A DNA stretch of 64,000 nt from Dechloromonas sp. ZY10 (GTDB lineage: Bacteria > Pseudomonadota > Gammaproteobacteria > Burkholderiales > Rhodocyclaceae). The stretch lies in the NCBI RefSeq assembly GCF_041378895.1, contig NZ_CP144212.1, forward strand, positions 275,001 through 339,000. Reading direction: 5' to 3'. Positions within the stretch are counted from its first letter, which is position 1. The number at the start of each line of letters is the position of its first letter. The notes beneath the pieces are model-generated. The model was given only the letters and a program-made list of their open reading frames with translations, had not been told where the DNA came from and ran no database searches. Positions 50,514 through 60,527 of the stretch are shown piece by piece. A program made the translations under genes and the position numbers.

Positions 50514-52508
50514 ATGCCTTTGAGACGCTTGGCGCTCCCGGTCCTGGCGCTGCCCCGAGTTGCCAAGCGTCTGATCGTTTTGGCGCTGGACAGCGCGCTT
50601 TGTGTGTTCTCGGTGCTGGCCGCTTTTTTTCTGCGGCTGGGTGAATGGGTGCCTGTTGCCGGAGACGCCTATTGGCAGCCTTGGCTGGCTGTGCTGGTTT
50701 CGTTGTTGCTGGCGTTGCCGGTCTTCATCACTCACGGCTTTTATCGGGCCATTTTCCGTTACACCGGCTGGTCGGCGCTGATGACCGTAGCCAGAGCCTC
50801 GATGCTGTACGGTATTTTGTATGCCGGAGTCCTGACTCTGGTCGGTTTGCCTGGCGTGCCCCGCACTATCGGCATCATTCAGCCGATGCTGCTGTTGCTG
50901 CTGGTTGGCGGGTCGCGCGCGGTGGCGCGGTTCTGGCTGGGGGGGCTCTATCATTCCCAGTTGCGCCAGGCCTCTTTGCCGCGGGTGCTGATTTATGGCG
51001 CGGGGAGTGCCGGCCGTCAGCTGGCGGCGGCACTGGCCAATAGCCACGAGATGCGGGTAGTGGCCTTTCTTGACGACGATCGGAAACTGCAGGGGCATGT
51101 GATGAATGGTCTGCCGATCCATGCTCCGGCCAGGTTGCCCGAACTGGTCCTGGCAGAGAACATTTCGACGGTGCTGCTCGCTTTGCCATCGGCTTCGCGC
51201 AAGCGGCGCAATGAGATTCTGGCCCAAATGCTGGGTGCACATGTCAGCGTCCGGACCTTGCCCAGCGTGGCCGAGTTGTCGCAAGGCAAGATCGGGGTCT
51301 CGGATTTGCGCGAACTGGATATCGACGACTTGCTCGGTCGGGAACCGGTGGTTCCCGACCCCGAACTATTGGCGCGCAATATTCGCGGCAAGGTGGTGCT
51401 GGTTACCGGTGCCGGTGGCTCGATTGGCAGCGAACTCTGCCGGCAGATTCTGCAAGCCGGCCCGGCTGCCTTGTTGCTGGTCGAGCAAAGCGAGTTCGCG
51501 CTTTATGCCATCCATCAGGAACTGCAGTCGGAATTGGGGGGGGGCGCAGACATTGGCCTGATTCCGCTGCTGGCGTCGGTGCAGGATGCGGTCAGGATGC
51601 ACGGCATCATGGCCACCTGGCGGCCGCACACGGTCTACCATGCGGCGGCCTATAAACATGTCCCATTGGTTGAGCACAACCCGATTGAGGGGGTGCGCAA
51701 CAATGTATTCGGTACCCTGGTTGCGGCTCGGGCGGCCCGGGATTGCGGCGTTGCCGATTTTGTCCTGATCAGTACCGACAAGGCCGTGCGTCCAACCAAT
51801 ATCATGGGGGCCAGCAAGCGTTTGGCCGAACTGGTGCTGCAAGCGCTGGCAGCGCAGGAGGGCGGCCGAACCCGGTATGCGATGGTGCGTTTCGGGAATG
51901 TGCTCGGATCCTCCGGTTCGGTGGTTCCCAAGTTTCGTCAGCAGATTCGCGACGGCGGTCCGATCACCCTGACGCATCCCGAGATTACCCGTTATTTCAT
52001 GACCATTCCGGAGGCTGCGCAACTGGTGATCCAGGCCGGGGCAATGGGGCAAGGGGGGGATGTGTTCGTCCTGGATATGGGGCAACCGGTGCGGATTATC
52101 GATCTGGCCTTGCGGATGATCGAACTATCGGGGCTGGAGGTGCGGGATGCGACACACCCGGACGGCGACATCGCCATCGAAATCACGGGTTTGCGGCCGG
52201 GGGAGAAACTCTACGAGGAGTTGCTGATCGGAGATAACCCATTGCCCACCCGCCATCCCCGGATCATGAAGGCGCACGAGGATTTTCTGCCCTGGGGTAG
52301 CCTGCAGCAGCAGCTTGAAGTCCTCGAGGCCGCGTTGCAAGTTAACGATGTCGCGGGGTTGCGGCAGTTGCTGCAGTGCCTGGTCGTGGGGTACGTCCCG
52401 AACGACGAAATTGTTGACTGGCTCCATCTGGCCGCCAACCCGAGCGATGAAGCGCGCGCGGATGGTGTCCTGCCGGTAGCTGCTGCCCCTGGGGCTACAG
52501 CGGCTTAG
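50514..52508 (+). CDS. CapD/WbpM-type nucleotide-sugar 4,6-dehydratase
   Basis: A 664-residue membrane protein. Four N-terminal membrane segments lead to a first Rossmann domain (GAGSAGRQLAAAL, about residue 162) and a second SDR domain with GAGGSIGSELCRQI near 299, HAAAYKHVPL and STDKAVRPTNIMG. It would convert UDP-GlcNAc to a 4-keto-6-deoxy sugar for surface polysaccharide. The ATG at 50514 has GAGG five bases upstream. It belongs to the operon of the preceding sugar transferase. Confidence 0.92.
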   Translation: MPLRRLALPVLALPRVAKRLIVLALDSALCVFSVLAAFFLRLGEWVPVAGDAYWQPWLAVLVSLLLALPVFITHGFYRAIFRYTGWSALMTVARASMLYGILYAGVLTLVGLPGVPRTIGIIQPMLLLLLVGGSRAVARFWLGGLYHSQLRQASLPRVLIYGAGSAGRQLAAALANSHEMRVVAFLDDDRKLQGHVMNGLPIHAPARLPELVLAENISTVLLALPSASRKRRNEILAQMLGAHVSVRTLPSVAELSQGKIGVSDLRELDIDDLLGREPVVPDPELLARNIRGKVVLVTGAGGSIGSELCRQILQAGPAALLLVEQSEFALYAIHQELQSELGGGADIGLIPLLASVQDAVRMHGIMATWRPHTVYHAAAYKHVPLVEHNPIEGVRNNVFGTLVAARAARDCGVADFVLISTDKAVRPTNIMGASKRLAELVLQALAAQEGGRTRYAMVRFGNVLGSSGSVVPKFRQQIRDGGPITLTHPEITRYFMTIPEAAQLVIQAGAMGQGGDVFVLDMGQPVRIIDLALRMIELSGLEVRDATHPDGDIAIEITGLRPGEKLYEELLIGDNPLPTRHPRIMKAHEDFLPWGSLQQQLEVLEAALQVNDVAGLRQLLQCLVVGYVPNDEIVDWLHLAANPSDEARADGVLPVAAAPGATAA

Positions 52509-52795
52509 GCCAGTAATTCCGCTAGCGCGTTGCTGCTGGTGGCGCAAACCTCGACTACCTTGCGGCGCGAGGTCTGGCCATTCTTGAGCTTGACTGAAGC
52601 CTTGCTCAGGCCGAGGCGGTCGGCGATGAATTCGAGCAGGGCGGCGTTGGCCTTGCCGTCCACCGGTGGGGCGGCGAGGCGGATTTTCAAGGCATCGCCG
52701 TGCAACCCGGCGCACTCGCTTTTCTTGGCGCCGGGCTGGATATGCAGCGTCAGGCTGAAGCAGCCGGGGCTGCTTTCACGAAACCATGCGGACAT
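52505..52795 (-). CDS. DUF167 / YggU family protein
   Basis: A 96-residue YggU-type protein with LTLHIQPGAKKSE and the conserved APPVDGKANAAL. The function is unknown; the gene is widely linked to yggT and proC, as here. It overlaps the end of the convergent CapD-type gene by 4 bp. Confidence 0.9.
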   Translation of the reverse strand: MSAWFRESSPGCFSLTLHIQPGAKKSECAGLHGDALKIRLAAPPVDGKANAALLEFIADRLGLSKASVKLKNGQTSRRKVVEVCATSSNALAELLA

Positions 52796-52801
52796 TTCGG
52801 C

Positions 52802-53332
52802 TTACAGCAGCATCAAGACCACTTGCAGCAGCAGGATTGCAACCAGCGGCGACAGGTCGATACCGGAGATGCTCGGGATCAGCCGTTGCAGTGGCTGCAG
52901 CAATGGCCGGGTCAGCTGGTAGGCCGGTGCGGCCAGCGGCGAATATGGGTTGATCCACGAGAGGACGGCTTGCAGGATCAGCGCTCCAATCAGGATGTAG
53001 ACCATCTGGCGGAGCAGCGCGCGTACGGCAAACCACAGAATCATCAGCGGCAGGCTGCCGTCGTCGGCCAGCGCCAGTGGCGACAGTGAAACGAGAAAAC
53101 CGGCCAGGGCCAGTTGCAGCAGTAGCGCTGCGACTACGCTGGCCCAGTCGAGCCCGCCGACTCCCGGAACGATCCGGCGCAAGGGTTTGACCCCCCAGTT
53201 GGTCAGCTTGATCACGAAATCGCCAATCTGGCCGGCAAACGAAACGCGCATCGCCTGCATCAGGAAGCGCAGCAGGAACAGCGTGCAAAAAAAACCGACG
53301 ACGGCATCCAGCAGGAAAACGATCGCCTGCAT
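52802..53332 (-). CDS. yggT: YggT family membrane protein
   Basis: A 176-residue protein made of two YggT repeats, each with two membrane segments and the NPYSPLAAPAYQLTRPLLQPL-like motif (present in the C-terminal half near residue 133). The family is related to Ycf19 and implicated in membrane or division functions. The start at 53332 (MQAIVFLLDAVVG) excludes a long Arg-rich upstream frame. It is 2 bp from proC. Confidence 0.88.
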   Translation of the reverse strand: MQAIVFLLDAVVGFFCTLFLLRFLMQAMRVSFAGQIGDFVIKLTNWGVKPLRRIVPGVGGLDWASVVAALLLQLALAGFLVSLSPLALADDGSLPLMILWFAVRALLRQMVYILIGALILQAVLSWINPYSPLAAPAYQLTRPLLQPLQRLIPSISGIDLSPLVAILLLQVVLMLL

Positions 53333-53333
53333 C

Positions 53334-54155
53334 TCAGGCCGCTCCGAGCAGTTTGCCCAGTTCGCGGCCACGTGCGGCGGCGGCGTGGCAGCCGGCGACG
53401 ATGCCGTCCTTGACGCCGCGCTCGGCCATCGTCTTGAGCGCCGCCTCGGTGGTGCCGCCCTTCGAAGTGACGCGCTCACGCAAGATGCTCGCCGGTTCCT
53501 CCGATTGAGCGGCGAGGGCGGCGGCGCCCTGCACCGTTTCAATCGCCAGTTGCCGCCCCTGTTCCGGGGTGAAGCCGAATTCGGCAGCCGCCTGCTGCAA
53601 GGCTTCGATGAACAGGAAAACATAGGCCGGGCCGCTGCCCGAGACAGCGGTAACGGCGTCGATCTTGTCCTCTTCGGTCCACACCGTGGTGCCGACGGCC
53701 TTCAGTACCCGGTCGGCGATTTCGCGTTCGGAGCCGGTGACTTCCGGCAGGGCGCACAGGCCGGTGATCCCGGCACCGATCAATGCCGGGGTGTTCGGCA
53801 TGCAGCGGACGATCTTGCGGTGACCGCCGAGCCAGCGCGACAGCGCGGCCATGTCGAGGCCGGCGGCAATGCTGATCACCAGCGTCTGGCGTTCGCTGGC
53901 GGCCAACTGGCCGGCCAGCGGGGCGACTGCGTCTTTCATCTGCTGCGGCTTGACGGCCAGCACCAGGACATCGGGAACGGCCGGGGCACTTTTCGCATCG
54001 GCATGGCAGTTGACCGTGTAGGTCGTGCGCAAACGCTCCCGTTGCTCGGGGCTGGGGTCGATCACGTGAATGTCGGTTGCGGCAAAGCCCTGCTTGACCA
54101 TGCCACCGATCAGCGCGTTGGCCATGTTGCCGCCGCCCAGGAATAGGATCTTCAT
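53334..54155 (-). CDS. proC: pyrroline-5-carboxylate reductase
   Basis: A 273-residue proline biosynthesis enzyme that reduces P5C to proline. It begins MKILFLGGGNMANALIGG and has the C-terminal signature AVSGSGPAYVFLFIEAL and VTSKGGTTEAAL, both intact. It overlaps the YggS-type gene by 4 bp, a conserved arrangement. Confidence 0.96.
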   Translation of the reverse strand: MKILFLGGGNMANALIGGMVKQGFAATDIHVIDPSPEQRERLRTTYTVNCHADAKSAPAVPDVLVLAVKPQQMKDAVAPLAGQLAASERQTLVISIAAGLDMAALSRWLGGHRKIVRCMPNTPALIGAGITGLCALPEVTGSEREIADRVLKAVGTTVWTEEDKIDAVTAVSGSGPAYVFLFIEALQQAAAEFGFTPEQGRQLAIETVQGAAALAAQSEEPASILRERVTSKGGTTEAALKTMAERGVKDGIVAGCHAAAARGRELGKLLGAA

Positions 54156-54847
54156 GCGTAGTTTCTTTCACCAAAAATGGCCGTGCCGATGCGGACAATG
54201 GTTGCGCCTTCGGCAATCGCGGCTTCGAGATCGTGGGACATGCCCATCGACAAGGTGTCGAAGGACGGGAGTGAGAGCGTGCTGCGAATGTCAGCGAACA
54301 GTTCGCGCAGACGGGCAAAGGCGGCCTGTTGTGCGGCCGGGTCGTCGCTGGCTTCGGGAATCGCCATCAGGCCCCGCAGCGTCAGCCGGGGCAGGCTGGC
54401 GACGGCGGCGCACAGTGCGGCGGCATCGGCCGGGGCGCAGCCGCTTTTGCTCGCTTCGCCGGATACATTGACCTGCACGCAGATCTGCAGCGGCGGCAAT
54501 GCCTCAGGGCGCTGCGCCGACAGGCGTTCGGCGATCTTTTCACGGTCGACCGAGTGCACCCAGGAAAAATGCTCGGCCACCGGGCGCGTCTTGTTGCTTT
54601 GCAGCGGGCCGATGAAATGCCATTCGAGGCCGAGCGTGGAAGTTGCCTGGGCTTTTTCGACGCCTTCCTGGACGTAGTTTTCACCGAAGGCGCGTTGTCC
54701 GGCGGCGGCTGCGATGAGCACGCTGGCCAGCGGCCAGGTTTTGCTCACCGCGAGCAGTCGCACCGTGTCGGGCAGCCGGCCGGCGCGGTCGGCAGCGAGG
54801 CGGATGCGTGCCTGCACGGCTTGCAGGTTGTCGGCGATGTCGCTCAT
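54152..54847 (-). CDS. yggS: YggS family PLP homeostasis protein
   Basis: A 231-residue fold-type III PLP protein without known catalysis, thought to keep PLP levels in balance. The lysine K36 in LLAVSKTWPL holds the cofactor, and FGENYVQEGVEK and SMGMSHDLEAAI are typical. The ATG at 54847 excludes a longer upstream frame. Divergent from pilT. Confidence 0.93.
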   Translation of the reverse strand: MSDIADNLQAVQARIRLAADRAGRLPDTVRLLAVSKTWPLASVLIAAAAGQRAFGENYVQEGVEKAQATSTLGLEWHFIGPLQSNKTRPVAEHFSWVHSVDREKIAERLSAQRPEALPPLQICVQVNVSGEASKSGCAPADAAALCAAVASLPRLTLRGLMAIPEASDDPAAQQAAFARLRELFADIRSTLSLPSFDTLSMGMSHDLEAAIAEGATIVRIGTAIFGERNYA

Positions 54848-54941
54848 AATCGTTTGGGAATTTTTCGGGATCCGGTCTGGCGCGCCTGGGCGCGCCCCGG
54901 CGGGAAAGTATACACGCGCCGCCGGGGCGGCAAGGACGATC

Positions 54942-55985
54942 ATGGATATTACCGAACTGCTGGCTTTCAGCGTCAAGAACAAGGCTTCCGATTTGCACCT
55001 TTCGGCCGGGTTGCCGCCGATGATCCGGGTGCACGGCGACGTGCGCCGGATCAACCTGCCGCCGCTGGAGCACAAGGAAGTGCACGGCATGGTGTACGAC
55101 ATCATGAATGACGCCCAGCGCAAGCACTACGAAGAGACGCTGGAATGCGACTTCTCGTTTGAAATCCCCAACTTGGCGCGTTTCCGGGTCAATGCCTTCA
55201 ACCAGAATCGCGGTGCCGGCGCGGTGTTCCGGACCATTCCGTCGAAGGTCCTGACGCTGGAGGAACTCAACTGCCCGAAAATCTTCAAGGATATTTCGGA
55301 AACCCCGCGCGGCATTGTGCTGGTCACCGGGCCGACCGGCTCGGGCAAGTCGACCACGCTGGCGGCGATGGTCAACCACATCAACGAAAACGACTACGGC
55401 CACATCCTGACCGTTGAGGATCCGATCGAATTCGTGCATGAGTCCAAGCGCTGCCTGATCAACCAGCGCGAAGTCGGGCCGCATACGCTGTCGTTCAACA
55501 ACGCCTTGCGCTCGGCCTTGCGCGAGGATCCGGACGTGATCCTGGTCGGTGAAATGCGCGACCTGGAAACCATTCGTCTGGCCCTGTCGGCGGCCGAAAC
55601 CGGTCACCTGGTGTTCGGTACCCTGCATACTTCGTCGGCGGCCAAGACGGTGGACCGGATCGTCGATGTGTTCCCGGCGGCGGAGAAGGAAATGGTCCGT
55701 TCGATGCTCTCCGAGTCGCTGCGTGCGGTGATTTCGCAAACCCTGCTCAAGACCAAGGATGGCAACAGCCGGGTCGCGGCACACGAAATCATGATCGGCA
55801 CCCCGGCGATCCGCAACCTGATCCGCGAAAACAAGGTGGCACAGATGTATTCGGCGATTCAGACCGGTCAGGGCTTCGGCATGCAGACCCTGGACCAGAA
55901 TCTGCTCGACCTGGTCCGGCGCAATGTCGTCTCCAGCGTCGAGGCCCGCAGCAAGGCGGCCAACAAGGACAACTTCCCCGGTTGA
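54942..55985 (+). CDS. pilT: type IV pilus retraction ATPase PilT
   Basis: A 347-residue hexameric ATPase that drives pilus retraction for twitching and DNA uptake. Walker A GPTGSGKST near residue 130, the Asp box, Walker B VILVGEMRD and the C-terminal AIRNLIRE motif (AIRNLIRE-type retraction signature) are all present. The start gives MDITELLAFSVKNKASDLHLS. Followed by pilU 31 bp later. Confidence 0.97.
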   Translation: MDITELLAFSVKNKASDLHLSAGLPPMIRVHGDVRRINLPPLEHKEVHGMVYDIMNDAQRKHYEETLECDFSFEIPNLARFRVNAFNQNRGAGAVFRTIPSKVLTLEELNCPKIFKDISETPRGIVLVTGPTGSGKSTTLAAMVNHINENDYGHILTVEDPIEFVHESKRCLINQREVGPHTLSFNNALRSALREDPDVILVGEMRDLETIRLALSAAETGHLVFGTLHTSSAAKTVDRIVDVFPAAEKEMVRSMLSESLRAVISQTLLKTKDGNSRVAAHEIMIGTPAIRNLIRENKVAQMYSAIQTGQGFGMQTLDQNLLDLVRRNVVSSVEARSKAANKDNFPG

Positions 55986-56016
55986 ACCCGGTGGTTGAAA
56001 GACGAGAAAGCAGACG

Positions 56017-57153
56017 ATGGAACGCGATCAGGCGATGAAGTTCATGCATGACCTGCTGCGCCTGATGGCGCAGAAAAAGGGGTCGGATCTGTTTGTGACT
56101 GCCGGCTTTCCCCCGGCGATCAAGATCGACGGGCGGATCACGCCGGTCTCGAATCAGGCGCTGAGTCCGCAGCACACCGCCGAGCTGGCGCGTTCGATCA
56201 TGAACGATCGCCAGGCGGCCGAATTCGAAGCCAGCAAGGAGTGCAATTTCGCGATTTCGCCCGCCGGGATCGGGCGTTTCCGGGTCAATGCACTGGTTCA
56301 GCAGGGGCGGGTGGCGATTGTCTGCCGTACCATCAACATGAGCATCCCGACTCTGGACGAACTGCAGTTGCCGCCGGTACTCAAGGATCTGGCGATGACC
56401 AAGCGCGGGCTGATCATCTTTGTCGGCGGTACCGGCACCGGCAAATCAACCTCGCTGGCGGCGCTGGTCGATTACCGTAACAGCAACTCCTATGGTCACA
56501 TCATCACCATCGAAGACCCGATCGAGTACGTGCACGAGCACAAGAACTGCATCGTCACCCAGCGCGAGGTCGGGGTCGATACCGATGACTGGGGGCCGGC
56601 GCTGAAGAACACGCTGCGCCAGGCGCCGGACGTGATCCTGATGGGCGAGGTGCGCGACCGCGAAACCATGGATTACGCGATTGCCTTTGCCGAAACCGGC
56701 CACCTGTGTCTGGCGACCCTGCATGCGAACAGCGCCAACCAGGCCATCGACCGGATCATCAATTTCTTCCCCGAGGAGCGCCGGCAGCAGTTGTTGATGG
56801 ATCTGTCGCTCAACTTGCGGGCGATGATTTCGCAGCGGCTGTTACCGAAAAAGGACGGCAAGGGGCGGCGGGCGGCGATTGAGGTGATGCTCAACTCGCC
56901 CTTGATCGCTGACCTGATCTTCAAGGGCGATGTGCATGAGATCAAGGAGATCATGAAGAAGTCGCGCGAGTTGGGCATGCAGACCTTCGATCAGGCCTTG
57001 TTCGACCTCTACGAGGCCGGTGAGATCAGCTATGAGGATGCGCTACGCAATGCCGATTCGCTCAATGACCTGCGCCTGCAGATCAAGCTGCATGGCAAGG
57101 AATCGCAAGACCGCGACCTGGCTTCCGGGATCGGTCATCTCGATATCGTTTGA
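56017..57153 (+). CDS. pilU: type IV pilus retraction ATPase PilU
   Basis: A 378-residue PilT paralogue. Walker A GGTGTGKSTSL near residue 139, Walker B VILMGEVRD and a C-terminal extension longer than PilT match PilU, which assists PilT in force generation. It is co-transcribed with pilT. Confidence 0.95.
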   Translation: MERDQAMKFMHDLLRLMAQKKGSDLFVTAGFPPAIKIDGRITPVSNQALSPQHTAELARSIMNDRQAAEFEASKECNFAISPAGIGRFRVNALVQQGRVAIVCRTINMSIPTLDELQLPPVLKDLAMTKRGLIIFVGGTGTGKSTSLAALVDYRNSNSYGHIITIEDPIEYVHEHKNCIVTQREVGVDTDDWGPALKNTLRQAPDVILMGEVRDRETMDYAIAFAETGHLCLATLHANSANQAIDRIINFFPEERRQQLLMDLSLNLRAMISQRLLPKKDGKGRRAAIEVMLNSPLIADLIFKGDVHEIKEIMKKSRELGMQTFDQALFDLYEAGEISYEDALRNADSLNDLRLQIKLHGKESQDRDLASGIGHLDIV

Positions 57154-57184
57154 GCGGCAATGTGCGTGACAAGGGAGTATTGAG

Positions 57185-57865
57185 ATGTTGAAAAATGGCA
57201 TTTTTGCCCTGTTTGCCTGGTTGACCGTGAATCTGGCCTGCGCTGCCGGCCTCGAAGGCATTTCCGGTGCCGATGCCGGCGCCGGGGTGCGCGAGGCGTT
57301 GGCCAAGGGCAGTGAATACGCGGTAGCCAGCCTGGGCAGGGACAATGGTTTCATGGGGAACGCCAAGGTCAGGATTCCGCTGCCCGGCTTCCTGCAAAAA
57401 GCCGAGAAAGGCTTGCGCATGTTCGGCATGGGCAAGCAGGCCGACCAACTGGTCGAAACCATGAACCACGCCGCCGAGCAGGCGGTGGCCGAGGCGCGGC
57501 CCATCCTCGGCGACGCCGTGCGCAAGATGACCCTGCAGGACGCCAAGGCCATCCTGACGGGGGGCGAGGACAGCGTCACGCAATATTTTCGTCGCACGTC
57601 CAGCGAGGCCTTGACCCAGAGGTTCGCGCCCATCGTCAAAGGTGCGACCGGGCGTCTGCAACTGGCCGAGAAGTACAACCAGTTTGCCGGCAAGGCAGCC
57701 GGTGCCGGGCTGATCGACCAGAAAGATGCAGACCTTGACGCCTACGTTACGCAGAAGGCTATCGATGGCCTGTTCCTGATGATTGCCGAGGAAGAAAAGC
57801 GCCTGCGCAGCAATCCACTTGAAGCCGGCAGCAGTCTGCTGAAAAAAGTGTTCAGCGCTCTCTGA
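57185..57865 (+). CDS. DUF4197 secreted protein
   Basis: A 226-residue DUF4197 protein. A signal peptide (hydrophobic residues 6-20) precedes the mature helical domain with SVTQYFRRTSSEALTQRF and the conserved VTQKAIDGLFLMIAEEE near the C-terminus. The function is unknown. It lies 31 bp after pilU and may share its transcript. Confidence 0.85.
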   Translation: MLKNGIFALFAWLTVNLACAAGLEGISGADAGAGVREALAKGSEYAVASLGRDNGFMGNAKVRIPLPGFLQKAEKGLRMFGMGKQADQLVETMNHAAEQAVAEARPILGDAVRKMTLQDAKAILTGGEDSVTQYFRRTSSEALTQRFAPIVKGATGRLQLAEKYNQFAGKAAGAGLIDQKDADLDAYVTQKAIDGLFLMIAEEEKRLRSNPLEAGSSLLKKVFSAL

Positions 57866-58026
57866 GTTCGGTTGCGGAGCGGCGGCGCGGGCTGCTCAAG
57901 AAGGTTATGCGACGCTCCCTCGGCAGACCGGGGGGCGCCATCAGCCGTTCTGCGGCAAGAGCAAGCTTGTTCAGGCGATTCAAGTTTGCAGGTATTTGCG
58001 TCGTTGATTCGGGCAAGGAGTCTGCA

Positions 58027-58350
58027 ATGAAACTCGAGCGCCTGGCCTCAACCACCGAAACCCTGAGTCGTGAAGCTCGCGAGCGAGCCCGCAACGCAGC
58101 CTCTGCGCCTCGGGTCGAGGCCATGGAAGGCGTCGAGGGCGACCGCCAGCGCAGCCTGCGGCAAGAGCTCGATAGCGTCGAAGCCTTGGCCGTCGGCGAA
58201 TTTTCCGGACAATCCCGGCAGCTTGAGCAGGCCCGCCAGGTTGCAGATCAGTTGCGAGTGGTCTGTAGCGGCGGCGGTTGTCGCCTGCTCCAGTCGGCCG
58301 GACTGGTCGGGCGGGCTGTTCGTCTCTTGCACCTCGATACAAGTGCCTGA
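58027..58350 (+). CDS. 107-residue hypothetical protein
   Basis: An ATG at 58027 with AAGGAG seven bases upstream opens a 107-codon frame beginning MKLERLASTTETLSREARE. The N-terminal half is charged and probably helical, and the end has CSGGGCRLLQSAG. No family recognised. Opposite-strand frames of similar length exist, so the ribosome site is the main support. Confidence 0.45.
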   Translation: MKLERLASTTETLSREARERARNAASAPRVEAMEGVEGDRQRSLRQELDSVEALAVGEFSGQSRQLEQARQVADQLRVVCSGGGCRLLQSAGLVGRAVRLLHLDTSA

Positions 58351-58435
58351 TTTCAGATCATTCGCTGGCTATCGGCCGGTAGCGGCCCTGCGTTAGAATG
58401 CCGTCCCCTTCCCGACTCTTGCCTATCCCTTGTCG

Positions 58436-60442
58436 ATGTCCGGTCTCAATCCGCAGCAATACGAAGCCATCCACTATCTGAACGGCCCCTTGCTGGTGCT
58501 GGCGGGGGCGGGCTCGGGCAAAACCCGGGTGATCACGCAGAAAATTGCCTACCTGGTTCAGGACTGCGGTTTCCAGCCCCGCAACATCGCGGCGATCACC
58601 TTTACCAACAAGGCCGCGAAGGAAATGCAGGAACGGATCGGCAAACTGCTCGGCAAGGCACAGGCGGGGGATTTGCAGATTTCGACTTTCCATTCGCTGG
58701 GCGTCCGTATTCTGCGTGAAGAGGCCAAGGTGCTGGGCTACAAGCCGCGCTTCTCGATCTTCGATTCGGCCGATTGTGCCGGGATCATCGGCGAGGCGGC
58801 CAAGACCGTGGATAAGGCGACCCTGCGGCAACTGCAGTCGATCATCTCGAACTGGAAGAATGCGTTGATCACGCCTGAGCGAGCCCTGCAGATCGCAACC
58901 AGCGAGCATGAAAAACTGGCAGCCCATGTTTTTCTGACGTATGAGGCAACGCTGAAAGCTTATCAGGCGGTCGATTTCGACGACCTGATCGGCCTCCCGG
59001 TCAAGCTTTTCTCGGAGCATCCGGAAGTCGCCGACAAGTGGCAGAACCGCCTGCGCTATCTGCTGGTTGACGAATACCAGGACACCAATGCCTGCCAGTA
59101 CCAGTTGCTCAAGCTGCTGACCGGGGTGCGCGCCCAGTTCACCGCCGTGGGTGACGACGACCAGGCGATCTACGGCTGGCGCGGTGCCGACATCGAGAAC
59201 CTCAAACGTTTGCCGGCCGAGTTTCCGACGCTCAAGGTGATCAAGCTGGAGCAGAACTATCGCTCGACCGAGCGCATCCTGCGTGCTGCCAACAACGTTA
59301 TCGGCAACAACGAGAAATTGTTCGACAAGAAACTATGGTCGGATATCGGCGTCGGCGAGCAGATCGCCGTGCAGGCCTGTCGCGACAACGAGGCCGAAGC
59401 CGAAGGCGTGATCATGAAGCTGCAGTCGCATAAGTTCGAGAACCGCACCAAGTTCAAGGACTACGCGATCCTCTACCGTTCCAATCACCAGGCAAGGCTG
59501 TTCGAGACCCACCTGCGCAACCACAAGATTCCCTACCTGTTGTCCGGCGGCCAGTCCTTTTTCGACAAGGCCGAGATCAAGGACATCATTGCCTATTTGC
59601 GTTTGTTGACCAACGAGGACGACGATCCCGCCTTCATCCGCGCAGCGACTACTCCGAAGCGCGGAATTGGCGCCGCGACGCTGCAGGTGCTCGGCCAGTA
59701 TGCCGGTGAGCGCCACGTCTCGTTGTTTCAGGCTGCCTTTGAAGAGGGTTTTGCCCAGCGAGTTCAGGCGCGCCAGCTGGAACCGTTGCACGAGTTCTGC
59801 CAGTTCATCAACCGCTTGCAGTCGCGCGCCAGTCGTGAGCCGGCCAACCAGGTCCTGCCCGATTTGCTCAAGGCCATCGATTACGAAGCCTGGCTTTACG
59901 ACCAGGAGGAGCAGCGGGCGGCGCAGACGCGCTGGGCCAATGTCTGTGAATTTGCCGAGTGGATCAACAAAAAGGGCTCCGAGGACGGAAAAACCTTGAT
60001 CGACCTGACGCAGAGCATTGCGCTGATCAACATGCTCGACAAGCAGGTGGCCGACGAATTCGATGGTGTTCAACTGTCGACCTTGCATGCCTCGAAGGGG
60101 CTGGAGTACCCGCATGTTTTTCTGGTGGGCGTCGAGGAGGGGATTCTGCCGCATCGCGAATCGCAGGAGGCGGACAAACTGCAGGAAGAGCGGCGGTTGA
60201 TGTATGTCGGGATTACCCGGGCCAAGCGCTCATTGCATATCAGCTACTGCGAGCGGCGCAAGCAGGCGCGCGAATTCATCACCTGCGAGCCCTCCCGTTT
60301 TATCGATGAAATGGGCCGCGACGATGTCCGCTTTCTCGGCGGCAAGGCGGCCGAGAAGCCCGACCGGGCGACCGGCAATGCGCGGCTGGAGGCGATGAAG
60401 GCAATGCTGTCGGGCGGGCGTCCGAAAGGCGAAGAGAACTGA
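58436..60442 (+). CDS. rep: ATP-dependent DNA helicase Rep (UvrD family)
   Basis: A 668-residue superfamily 1A helicase. Walker A AGAGSGKTRV (residues 21-30), motif II DEYQDTN, motif III GDDDQAIYGWRG and motif VI VGITRAKRSL are intact. It removes proteins ahead of the replication fork. Length and the FTNKAAKEMQERIG segment fit Rep over UvrD. A TTG at 58430 is a less likely start. Confidence 0.93.
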   Translation: MSGLNPQQYEAIHYLNGPLLVLAGAGSGKTRVITQKIAYLVQDCGFQPRNIAAITFTNKAAKEMQERIGKLLGKAQAGDLQISTFHSLGVRILREEAKVLGYKPRFSIFDSADCAGIIGEAAKTVDKATLRQLQSIISNWKNALITPERALQIATSEHEKLAAHVFLTYEATLKAYQAVDFDDLIGLPVKLFSEHPEVADKWQNRLRYLLVDEYQDTNACQYQLLKLLTGVRAQFTAVGDDDQAIYGWRGADIENLKRLPAEFPTLKVIKLEQNYRSTERILRAANNVIGNNEKLFDKKLWSDIGVGEQIAVQACRDNEAEAEGVIMKLQSHKFENRTKFKDYAILYRSNHQARLFETHLRNHKIPYLLSGGQSFFDKAEIKDIIAYLRLLTNEDDDPAFIRAATTPKRGIGAATLQVLGQYAGERHVSLFQAAFEEGFAQRVQARQLEPLHEFCQFINRLQSRASREPANQVLPDLLKAIDYEAWLYDQEEQRAAQTRWANVCEFAEWINKKGSEDGKTLIDLTQSIALINMLDKQVADEFDGVQLSTLHASKGLEYPHVFLVGVEEGILPHRESQEADKLQEERRLMYVGITRAKRSLHISYCERRKQAREFITCEPSRFIDEMGRDDVRFLGGKAAEKPDRATGNARLEAMKAMLSGGRPKGEEN

Positions 60443-60482
60443 CGGAGCTATTCGCCGGGGCGCTTGATCGGTCGGAGAGTAA

Positions 60483-60508
60483 TAAAAAAGGACACCCGCA
60501 GGTGTCCT
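60483..60508 (-). terminator. terminator of the cytochrome c gene
   Basis: On the minus strand AGGACACC / GGTGTCCT with a TGCG loop followed by TTTTTT. It is 20 bp after the cytochrome stop codon. Confidence 0.9.
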
Positions 60509-60527
60509 GTTGCCGGAGCCGGGTCGC

